Source: JAHJFW01 sp038065635 (GTDB lineage: Bacteria; Patescibacteriota; Patescibacteriia; 2-12-FULL-60-25). From it: 8,891 nucleotides of DNA. Under the pieces are notes generated by a model. It was given only the letters and a program-made list of their open reading frames with translations, was not told the origin of the DNA and did no database searches. Positions 1 through 5,233 of the stretch are shown piece by piece (within the stretch, counting starts at the first letter, position 1; each line of letters starts with the position of its first letter). The stretch is taken from contig JBBTQP010000075.1 of assembly GCA_038065635.1 (NCBI GenBank), positions 1-8,891 of the forward strand, written 5' to 3'. The translations under genes were made by a program, and so were the position numbers.

Positions 1-1921
1 TCGTATTTTGGTAATTTATCATCGCCAATGTTTTGGCTGTTGACGGAGTTTCCGTCTGTCCTTGAACGCCGGAGGCGGAAGTAACCGGTATCAAATAAGA
101 GCAAATCGGAGTGGCTTTCTTTTTTTGATATTTGCAGATATTTCTTACGATATTTGTTATTGTGGTAATTTTTTCCGGAACTTTTTTGTTTATTTTTAAT
201 TTCATGATACCGGTGCTCGCATCCATGTTTCGCATTATCAGGTATTGGCTTTGATCCTCGACCGTCGCCTCCGGTTGATCTGAAACGGCGATGCAACCGT
301 CGACGGCGCCGTTGACGTCAATTTTTATTAACACACCTTCTTTGTATGGCGCCAGACCGCTGAGCGTCATGTGTTGCTTCGTGGTTAGGATGCTAGCCGA
401 GATAACGACTCCTTTATCCGCCGTTGGAGCTATTCCATACCCTGACGCGCTTCTTTCGATGTCGAACTTTTTTATCCATCGAGGATTGAAATCGGCATCC
501 GTTTTTATCAATTCGATATTTGATGCTTGCGCATCGCTAAGAATATTCATCGCCTCATTATCAGCTTCGCCGAACGGTTTTATTTCCGGAATAACATTTA
601 TGGTATCCGGACAATCCGCCCTTAGCTGTTCGCATTTGTTATTGAACGCTTTTCTTTTTTGTCCCGCGTCTTTACTTTTTGCCGCGATTCCGACGCTGTC
701 TCTAATCACGTCTTCCATGATTACGAATTGGTCGTCGACTGTTTTTGTAACCAGAAAATCATTAGCGGATGTAGAAAAAATAAGACTGGTGGTTAATTTT
801 TTCGTCCAAACATAATTTCCTTTACCGTCCACTTTTACGGCTATGAATGAGCGCGGAAAATATACGGTGTCCGGTAATTTTAACGGCCCCGCAAAGCCCT
901 GCGTCAGAGCGAGATTGTCGAAACCGAAAGCGATATATCCTCCGTCAGGCGTTGATTTGACTGCTCGAAAATCACCTCCGGGCATGCGAATGCTCGTTTT
1001 TCCCATTGCGAAAGTACCGCTCGAATAACTTGTCGGCGCGTTGATTTCCAGCGGTATCATCTCCATGCTTTTAGCCCACACCACGTTTATGTTTTTATCC
1101 AATTTGATGATAGTCGGCAAAGCGTGCGGCGCTCCTTCCGATCCGAGCACGTGTTCCGGTTGCTCTGTTTTTTTTACATCGAGATTAGCGATTGCAATAA
1201 AACTTCCGTCGGTCAGACGGTCCATGTCCTCGGCTTCCCAATCCATTTTTTTAGTCGATACCACCTTTCCGTTTTTATCGATTTGTATCAAAGCGCTATA
1301 TCTCGGCACCGTATCATTGTCGGCAACGTATTGTCCGTATCCGGTTTTTGATAAACTGCCTAGAAGCAATACGCCGCCGCCCTGCAGAGCCCATAATTTT
1401 TGCGGCCGATCAAGTCTATAGTCGCCGAGCATCAGCGACCAGGACATTTTTCCTTTCGCATTCAGTTTTGTGATCAAAATATCGCCGTATTCTTCTTTGG
1501 TTTCTTCGTCGACGAAATCAATTACGTCGTTAGCCATTATTAAATAGCCATCTGTCGTTTCTACGGTGAGGCGTCCCTTTCGTCTTGATGACATGGCGCC
1601 GAGCGCCGCGCTTTGACTACTCAACCAGCGGCTCCAAGAAAGGGCGCCTTTCGCATCCGTTTTTATTATATAAGGCATTGGCGCGCCCATGCCGTCGGCT
1701 GGCTGTGTGTCACCGGTTAACGTATAGCCGCCGTCCTTGGTAGGAGTAACGCCAAAACCTTCGGTTAAATCCAATAAATGATTAGTGCTGACGAAGGTAG
1801 GCGAAGCCACGGGTTTAACAGAGCAGACGCCGCCATTCGTTTGCGCTCTCGCGTTACCCACGAAAACCGGCAACACAAAAAGGAGAGCAAGATATCCGTA
1901 AATAAATCGTGTCTTTTTCAC
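1..1921 (-). CDS. Secreted beta-propeller-like repeat protein, 3' end beyond the window
   Basis: The frame is open from a GTG at 1921 to the left edge (640 codons, no stop), so the C-terminus is missing. The start is fixed by an in-frame TGA at 1934-1936 and by a signal peptide right behind the GTG: KKTR, a hydrophobic stretch (residues 6-22), then ARA|Q with cleavage expected after residue 26. The mature part repeats a blade-like pattern: a DGGY-x-L-x-G strand followed by IIKTDAKGALSW. Related copies read LITKLNAKGKMSW, LIQIDKNGKVV, IIKLDKNINVVW, IAVKVDGKGNYVW, LIKTDADFNPRW and LIKIDVNG, about seven in all. This pattern is known from secreted beta-propellers of unknown ligand. No catalytic motif or membrane anchor is visible in the part present. 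A role as an exported binding or surface protein is inference. The gene has no Shine-Dalgarno sequence and may be leaderless. Confidence 0.85.
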   Translation of the reverse strand, partial: MKKTRFIYGYLALLFVLPVFVGNARAQTNGGVCSVKPVASPTFVSTNHLLDLTEGFGVTPTKDGGYTLTGDTQPADGMGAPMPYIIKTDAKGALSWSRWLSSQSAALGAMSSRRKGRLTVETTDGYLIMANDVIDFVDEETKEEYGDILITKLNAKGKMSWSLMLGDYRLDRPQKLWALQGGGVLLLGSLSKTGYGQYVADNDTVPRYSALIQIDKNGKVVSTKKMDWEAEDMDRLTDGSFIAIANLDVKKTEQPEHVLGSEGAPHALPTIIKLDKNINVVWAKSMEMIPLEINAPTSYSSGTFAMGKTSIRMPGGDFRAVKSTPDGGYIAFGFDNLALTQGFAGPLKLPDTVYFPRSFIAVKVDGKGNYVWTKKLTTSLIFSTSANDFLVTKTVDDQFVIMEDVIRDSVGIAAKSKDAGQKRKAFNNKCEQLRADCPDTINVIPEIKPFGEADNEAMNILSDAQASNIELIKTDADFNPRWIKKFDIERSASGYGIAPTADKGVVISASILTTKQHMTLSGLAPYKEGVLIKIDVNGAVDGCIAVSDQPEATVEDQSQYLIMRNMDASTGIMKLKINKKVPEKITTITNIVRNICKYQKKKATPICSYLIPVTSASGVQGQTETPSTAKTLAMINYQNT

Positions 1922-1927
1922 AAAAAA

Positions 1928-1933
1928 AGTATA
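1928..1933 (-). promoter_or_regulatory. Candidate -10 box for the beta-propeller gene
   Basis: TATACT on the minus strand lies 7 nt before the GTG start, separated by a run of seven T. Transcription starting 6-8 nt after this box would begin at or next to the GTG, giving a leaderless mRNA. There is no good -35 match at 16-18 nt (the best is TAGAAC), so the call rests on the -10 and its position. Confidence 0.45.
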
Positions 1934-1978
1934 TCACCAAGCGGCGCGTCGTTCTAGCCAACCAGGTTTCTTTTTCAT

Positions 1979-2013
1979 AAAAAAAATCCGCCTCGAAAGC
2001 GTTCGTGGCGGAT
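1979..2013 (-). terminator. Rho-independent terminator of the lysine/proline-tailed protein gene
   Basis: On the minus strand ATCCGCC pairs with GGCGGAT. An inner CGAA/TTCG stem closes the loop after one T-T mismatch, and eight T follow. It starts within the stop region of the gene ending at 2015, so it ends that transcript before the beta-propeller gene begins. Confidence 0.9.
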
Positions 2014-2014
2014 G

Positions 2015-2350
2015 TCAGCGGCGGCGGCCTTTGGTCGGAGGAGGGACGGTGCGTTTTTTTGGAATGGGCTTCTTTCCGGGTTTCACCGTCTGTCCAGGCA
2101 CGCGCGGCGAGGGAGGGATGGGAGTGTCTTTCTTTTGCGGCAGCGACGGCGGGCGCATGAGACGCTCGCGGTCGCATTTTCGTTTCAGCTCTTCTCGTAG
2201 TTTACGGAATTCTTCGATTACATCTTCTAGAGCTACGGGTATCTCTGTAAGATGAACGAATTCGCGATCCAATAAGATACCTGCAACGCTCATCAGCGTT
2301 TTCGAAATGCGGGCCCGAAGGAGGTCCCGCTCACGATCTTTTGCGTCCAT
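2015..2350 (-). CDS. Hypothetical basic protein with helical N-terminus and Lys/Pro-rich tail
   Basis: A 111-residue protein that I do not recognise. Residues 1-65 are rich in Glu, Arg, Lys and Leu and look helical, possibly coiled coil around EEFRKLREELKRK. From about residue 66 the chain becomes a low-complexity tail of Pro, Lys and Arg ending in KGRRR, which could bind nucleic acid (inference only). There is no signal peptide or membrane helix. The start is supported by AAAGGAG seven nt upstream. The gene is a complete single-gene unit: consensus-like promoter at 2385-2413, strong ribosome binding site and a perfect terminator at 1979-2013. It is GC-rich compared with its neighbours (41 of 60 bases in 2101-2160). 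Overlapping frames on both strands lack these signals. Confidence 0.75.
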   Translation of the reverse strand: MDAKDRERDLLRARISKTLMSVAGILLDREFVHLTEIPVALEDVIEEFRKLREELKRKCDRERLMRPPSLPQKKDTPIPPSPRVPGQTVKPGKKPIPKKRTVPPPTKGRRR

Positions 2351-2357
2351 GACGGGA

Positions 2358-2364
2358 CTCCTTT
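2358..2364 (-). promoter_or_regulatory. Shine-Dalgarno sequence deciding the start at 2350
   Basis: AAAGGAG on the minus strand ends 7 nt before the ATG. It is one of only two clear Shine-Dalgarno sequences in the window; most other genes here have none. Confidence 0.85.
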
Positions 2365-2384
2365 CAGTGAAGGTTCAAGCCACG

Positions 2385-2413
2385 ACTATATGCAAGATTG
2401 GCGGATTTGTCAA
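2385..2413 (-). promoter_or_regulatory. Sigma70-type promoter, TTGACA-17-TATAGT
   Basis: TTGACA (2408-2413) is followed after exactly 17 nt by TATAGT (2385-2390). Transcription should start near 2378, leaving an untranslated leader of about 28 nt that carries the AAAGGAG ribosome binding site of the gene starting at 2350. The TGA inside the -35 box is also the stop codon of the membrane protein gene upstream. Confidence 0.85.
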
Positions 2414-2640
2414 TTGGTGAAGAACCCGAATTTGATCATGGTTGGTAGCGCGATGATTGTTCCGATTATGATTATCGCCCAGTAGATTCCTGTCGCAATC
2501 CAAAATCGTTTTGTTAGAAAAACGACGAGCGGATGCACGGAGAGTCCGGCGCTACTCGAGAGGAAAAGAAACGCCTTGACAAACAAAGGCGCCAAGGCAA
2601 GGCAGAGGATAATGAATATCATGAATACGAACCAGGGCAT
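2410..2640 (-). CDS. Small two-helix membrane protein
   Basis: A 76-residue hydrophobic protein starting MPWFVFMIF. It has one membrane segment at about residues 3-27 and another at about 47-66, with a short loop containing TKR between them. The family is not recognised. I chose the ATG at 2640 rather than the longer frame from 2691, because that ATG overlaps the CCA end of tRNA-Val and the extra codons run through the hairpin behind the tRNA. A possible -10 (TATATT, 2656-2661) lies 15 nt before the ATG, and no Shine-Dalgarno sequence is seen. Its TGA stop is embedded in the -35 box of the next gene. The plus-strand frame across this region also reads through the tRNA and is not credible. Confidence 0.6.
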   Translation of the reverse strand: MPWFVFMIFIILCLALAPLFVKAFLFLSSSAGLSVHPLVVFLTKRFWIATGIYWAIIIIGTIIALPTMIKFGFFTN

Positions 2641-2662
2641 GGGATGAGTGACACTAATATAA

Positions 2663-2684
2663 TACCCCGCTTTATTGCGGGGTA
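2663..2684 (-). terminator. Hairpin behind tRNA-Val, probable terminator
   Basis: TACCCCGC pairs perfectly with GCGGGGTA around a six-base loop, seven nt after the encoded CCA of the tRNA. The downstream stretch is TTATATTA rather than a clean T run, so termination may be partial, and the AT-rich stretch may also serve as the -10 of the following membrane protein gene. Confidence 0.6.
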
Positions 2685-2690
2685 CCACCA

Positions 2691-2767
2691 TGGTGGACGC
2701 TGTAGGATTCGAACCTACGACCCTCTCGGTGTAAACGAGATGCTCTAACCAACTGAGCTAAGCGTCC
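2691..2767 (-). tRNA. tRNA-Val (anticodon UAC), CCA encoded
   Basis: The minus strand folds as a complete tRNA. The acceptor stem GGACGCT pairs with AGCGTCC, and the D stem GCTC with GAGC around AGTTGGTTA. The anticodon stem TCTCG/CGAGA holds the loop TTTACAC, and the T arm is GTAGG-TTCGAAT-CCTAC. The anticodon TAC reads GUA and other valine codons. The discriminator base is A (2694) and CCA is encoded at 2691-2693. A degenerate copy of its first 21 nt lies just upstream (2773-2823), and a GC-rich hairpin follows it. Confidence 0.97.
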
Positions 2768-2772
2768 GCGAA

Positions 2773-2823
2773 AACCAACTGCCTGCCCCGAAGAGCGTTG
2801 CGACATCGGGGAGATAAGCGTCC
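2773..2823 (-). repeat. Degenerate duplicate of the tRNA-Val 5' end, split by a 30-bp hairpin
   Basis: Read on the plus strand, AACCAACTG (2773-2781) and AGATAAGCGTCC (2812-2823) match the contiguous AACCAACTG-AGCTAAGCGTCC of the tRNA (2747-2767) at 20 of 21 positions and in the same order. Between the two halves sit 30 extra bases (2782-2811), most of which form a hairpin with CCCCGA pairing to TCGGGG. It reads as a partial tRNA duplication later interrupted by a small palindrome. It cannot make a functional tRNA. It lies in the expected leader region of the real tRNA gene, where it might affect processing (inference). Confidence 0.6.
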
Positions 2824-2887
2824 TTGTGTCTTATGGACGACATACTGACATATATTTTCGATCATGTCACTATCTTTGAATACTACC

Positions 2888-2980
2888 GTCATTGCGAGCC
2901 CCAGCAGGGGCGTGGCAATCTAATGGGAGAAATTATTACTTTGAAAGATTACCGCGTCGCACAGGCCTCCTCGCAATTAC
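2888..2980. repeat. Dispersed inverted-repeat element (GTCATTGCGAG type)
   Basis: The left arm GTCATTGCGAG (2888-2898) pairs with CTCGCAATTAC (2970-2980), 10 of 11 matching. Inside these, GGCAATCT (2914-2921) pairs with AGATTACC (2946-2953), 7 of 8. This arrangement is known as a dispersed non-coding repeat in many bacterial genomes, with flanks GTCATTGCGAG and GTGGCAATCT. A half copy is at 6713-6752. The element ends 6 nt before the start codon of the serine hydrolase, so it forms that gene's whole immediate upstream region. Confidence 0.8.
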
Positions 2981-2986
2981 AAAAAT

Positions 2987-3529
2987 ATGACAATCATTTT
3001 AATACACGGTTTCATGGGGTTTCCGAATAATTGCTATTTTCCGTGGTTGAAAAAGGAGTTGGAGGCGCGTGGGAACGTCGTGCTCGTTCCGCAGATGCCA
3101 AGTCCGGCATATCCGGAACAGCTTACATGGGTAAAAACCATACGATCTTTAGAGTGTGATCCGACCGATACCGTTTTAGTCGGTCACTCGTTGGGGTGTG
3201 CTGCGCTTTTGCATTTTTTGCAGGAGCGTAAAGGAAAAACTTTTCAGCACGTAATTTTGACGTCCGGTTTCGGACGCCCTTTCGTTTCCATGAAGCCACT
3301 TGAGAGATGGTTTGATCCGTCGTTGGATTTTTCCGTTATCAAAACAAAATCTAAAAAGTGGACGGTCGTTCATTCAAAAAATGATTTACTGGTTCCGTTT
3401 CGCGAAGGGGAGTGGCTCGCGTCTCAACTCGGAGCGAATTTGATCATTGAAGATAAAGGTCACCTCACGAAACGCGAAGGCGCAAAAGAATTGCCAAGCG
3501 TATTGGAAGCGGTTGTTGGTAACGTGTAG
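2987..3529 (+). CDS. RBBP9/YdeN-family serine hydrolase (alpha/beta hydrolase)
   Basis: A 180-residue single-domain alpha/beta hydrolase, the usual size for the RBBP9/YdeN family. It begins with the first strand and oxyanion region (TIILIHGF, residues 2-9). The nucleophile elbow GHSLG puts the catalytic serine at 68. HSKNDLLVP places the acid at Asp133 and DKGHLT the base at His159, so the triad is complete. Members are cytoplasmic hydrolases of mostly unknown substrate. There is no signal peptide. The start agrees with the family N-terminus, but there is no Shine-Dalgarno sequence and the dispersed repeat ends six nt upstream. The stop codon TAG lies inside another repeat (3526-3553), suggesting that the repeat's arrival set or changed the C-terminus. 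Confidence 0.9.
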   Translation: MTIILIHGFMGFPNNCYFPWLKKELEARGNVVLVPQMPSPAYPEQLTWVKTIRSLECDPTDTVLVGHSLGCAALLHFLQERKGKTFQHVILTSGFGRPFVSMKPLERWFDPSLDFSVIKTKSKKWTVVHSKNDLLVPFREGEWLASQLGANLIIEDKGHLTKREGAKELPSVLEAVVGNV

Positions 3530-3553
3530 GGGCGGGGTTTTCCCGCCCTCCCC
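3526..3553. repeat. Short palindromic repeat, same family as the one inside queA
   Basis: Arm GTAGGGGCG (3526-3534), nine bases of variable centre, then arm CGCCCTCCCC (3544-3553). Both arms are identical to those at 6012-6020 and 6031-6040 inside queA, while the centre differs. It forms a strong hairpin (GGGCGGG pairing with CCCGCCC) but lacks a following T run, so it is at best a weak terminator. The TAG in its left arm is the stop codon of the hydrolase. Confidence 0.7.
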
Positions 3554-3559
3554 TGTGGA

Positions 3560-3589
3560 TTGGGTGCGCCCTTGTTTGTGGTGTATACT
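3560..3589 (+). promoter_or_regulatory. Candidate promoter for the small membrane protein and following genes
   Basis: TATACT at 3584-3589 ends nine nt before the ATG at 3599. The best -35 match is TTGGGT (3560-3565) with an 18-nt spacer, which is weak. The position predicts transcription starting at or within a few bases of the ATG, so a leaderless or nearly leaderless mRNA covering the run of genes to 5233. Confidence 0.5.
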
Positions 3590-3598
3590 TTGTTCAAT

Positions 3599-3856
3599 AT
3601 GGGATTATTGCTTCGAATATTTATCGGACTTGTTATTGCGGCAATTGGCGTCGCTCTTGTCATCAAGACTAGAAAGTTTATGGATTTTTTTGGCTCTATC
3701 CCGTGGGCTGATGCCAAGCTCGGCGGAGGCGGATCGAACTTGATGTATAAATTGATAGGGATCGCCGCCAGCTTTATCGGATTCATGATAATGACGAATT
3801 TGTGGAACGTATTTTTGAACGCGACTCTCGGCTCACTTTTCGGAGCCGGTCGTTAA
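3599..3856 (+). CDS. Small two-helix membrane protein
   Basis: An 85-residue protein of unrecognised family. Membrane segments lie at about residues 2-22 and 48-70. They are separated by a loop with a KTRKFMDFFG stretch and a Gly-rich GGGG segment. The frame could start at 3560, but that would place the first 13 codons over the -10 box; the ATG at 3599 is placed as expected behind TATACT. It is followed after 8 nt by the methyltransferase gene and is probably cotranscribed with it. No function can be assigned beyond membrane location. Confidence 0.7.
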   Translation: MGLLLRIFIGLVIAAIGVALVIKTRKFMDFFGSIPWADAKLGGGGSNLMYKLIGIAASFIGFMIMTNLWNVFLNATLGSLFGAGR

Positions 3857-3864
3857 TTTTTGAT

Positions 3865-4428
3865 ATGGGACTACGAAGCGGTACAGAGCTAATAAATCCA
3901 TTCAAATTATTGGAGCGTGTTGGTATTCGCGCCGGACAAAAGGTTGCGGATCTTGGTTGCGGCGCTTTGGGTCATTTTGTTTTTCCTGCCGCGCAATTGA
4001 TCGGAGCCGATGGAATCGTTTACGCGGTTGATATTCAGCGAAGCGTTTTGGAGCAAGTGGATAGAACCGCGAAAGACGAACAAATAATGAATGTTAAAAC
4101 AGTTTGGTCGGACATAGACGTGTATGGCGCAACTAGAATCGAGGATGGGGCACTCGACTTGACCATGCTGATAAATAATCTGTATCTTTCGCAAAACCGT
4201 CCTCAGCTTGTTCGCGAAATGGCGCGGCTTACTCGTCCTGGCGGTCGAATGGTTATGGTCGAATGGAAGACGATTGCAACTCCGCTAGGTCCTCCGACCG
4301 CGCAACGCGTGGATAAGGAGGCGGCAAAAAAGATTTTGGAGTCGCCATCATTTAAACTTCTGGATGAATTTGAAGCCGGACCATATCACTACGGATTGCT
4401 TTACGAACGAACGGATCAGGAAGCGTAA
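3865..4428 (+). CDS. Class I SAM-dependent methyltransferase
   Basis: A 187-residue Rossmann-fold methyltransferase resembling the UbiE/Methyltransf_11 group. Motif I is VADLGCG (residues 27-33), followed by the acidic residue of the second strand in VYAVDI (Asp55) and a late LTRPGGRMVMVEWK strand typical of the fold. The substrate cannot be read from the sequence. A longer frame from 3802 would overlap the preceding gene by 55 bp, so I chose the ATG at 3865, eight nt after that gene's stop, where MGLRSGTELINP precedes the motif I region by a normal distance. No Shine-Dalgarno sequence is visible. It probably depends on the promoter at 3560-3589. Confidence 0.85.
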   Translation: MGLRSGTELINPFKLLERVGIRAGQKVADLGCGALGHFVFPAAQLIGADGIVYAVDIQRSVLEQVDRTAKDEQIMNVKTVWSDIDVYGATRIEDGALDLTMLINNLYLSQNRPQLVREMARLTRPGGRMVMVEWKTIATPLGPPTAQRVDKEAAKKILESPSFKLLDEFEAGPYHYGLLYERTDQEA

Positions 4429-4469
4429 ACCTTGCGTATTTCACGTTTTTACATCAACATATTCGTCGT

Positions 4470-4883
4470 ATGGAAATACCTCCACTTCTGCGCCCATCTT
4501 TTTGGTTTAACCCAAGTCCTGTTCCATTTCAGCCCATAGTGGAACGCGGTTTGCTCGTTATTTTTGGCGCGTTTCTTTTTATCGGAATACTTAGCCGAAT
4601 CGTGGCGATGCGAGCCGGACTTGAAAAAATGGTTAAGCGATTAATCATTAAGATTTCCGTTTCCTTGATAATTCTTGGCGTGTTCGGCCTATTCTTGTAT
4701 GGGTTTTATTTCGAACGCATTACAGTTCTCGGTTCACGTTTTTGGTATTTGATTTGGCTCGCGCTATTCGGTTGGTACGCTTGGAAAATTTGGAAATACG
4801 CTTTCGTAGAAATTCCTGAAATTGAAAAGAAGCGCGCGGAACGCGAAGCTGCTGAAAAATGGCTCCCGAAGCCAAAGACATAA
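4470..4883 (+). CDS. Hypothetical membrane protein with three helices
   Basis: A 137-residue protein that I do not recognise. Membrane segments lie at about residues 27-47, 58-81 and 91-109. The C-terminus is highly charged (EIEKKRAEREAAEKW) and probably cytoplasmic. It starts 41 nt after the methyltransferase stop. CATATT lies six nt before the ATG and could be a -10, but no -35 supports it, so read-through from upstream is equally possible. The last 25 bp overlap the start of the YraN gene in another frame, which suggests coupled translation. Confidence 0.75.
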   Translation: MEIPPLLRPSFWFNPSPVPFQPIVERGLLVIFGAFLFIGILSRIVAMRAGLEKMVKRLIIKISVSLIILGVFGLFLYGFYFERITVLGSRFWYLIWLALFGWYAWKIWKYAFVEIPEIEKKRAEREAAEKWLPKPKT

Positions 4884-5233
4884 GACGCAGGTTTGGCGAC
4901 CGCGGTGAAGATTGTGCGGCCGCATTTTTCGAATCGCGAGGATTCAAGATCGTAGCTCGAAATTGGGTTACGAGAATGGGGGAGATTGATTTGATTTGCG
5001 AACGCAACGGAGTCACGCATTTCGTCGAAGTGAAAACGCGGAGATCTCTCGAATACGGATATCCGGAAGAGGCGATCACACCGACGAAATTACGCCACCT
5101 TTATCGCGCCATAGAAATGTATTTGGCGGCGTCGCGTTGTCCTCCGACTCGCTATCAAATCGATGCGCTGGCGATTCTTGCGGAACCTGGAAAGAAGCCG
5201 GAGTATCATTACGTGGAGAATATAAATTTATAA
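4859..5233 (+). CDS. yraN: YraN/UPF0102-family nuclease-like protein
   Basis: A 124-residue protein with the full YraN signature: FGDRGEDCAAAFF near the N-terminus, RNWVTRMGEIDLI (GEIDLI at 41-46) and FVEVKTR (55-61). It continues with YPEEAITPTKLRHL, corresponding to the family's conserved later helix. The fold is a PD-(D/E)XK nuclease; Asp44, Glu57 and Lys59 fit the metal-binding and catalytic positions. The family is thought to act on DNA junctions or other nucleic acids, but its cellular role is poorly defined. Length is normal. The ATG overlaps the preceding gene by 25 bp. Its 3' end overlaps the 3' end of convergent queA by six bp. Confidence 0.92.
   Translation: MAPEAKDIRRRFGDRGEDCAAAFFESRGFKIVARNWVTRMGEIDLICERNGVTHFVEVKTRRSLEYGYPEEAITPTKLRHLYRAIEMYLAASRCPPTRYQIDALAILAEPGKKPEYHYVENINL

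Noticed and set aside
291..1421. Three plus-strand open frames of 61-174 codons.
   Set aside because: They are antisense to the long secreted protein on the minus strand, which has a signal peptide and repeats in one uninterrupted frame; the plus frames have no family features.
2641..2691. Longer N-terminus for the membrane protein from the ATG at 2691.
   Set aside because: That ATG overlaps the tRNA CCA end and the extra residues are encoded by the hairpin behind the tRNA.
2533..2748. Plus-strand open frame of 71 codons.
   Set aside because: It runs through the hairpin and most of tRNA-Val, and is antisense to the two-helix membrane protein.
3535..3548. Strong hairpin after the hydrolase as a rho-independent terminator.
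   Set aside because: No T run follows it, and it is better explained as a copy of the dispersed repeat found in queA.
3802..3864. Upstream start for the methyltransferase.
   Set aside because: It would overlap the preceding membrane protein gene by 55 bp; the ATG at 3865 leaves a normal fold and a normal spacing.
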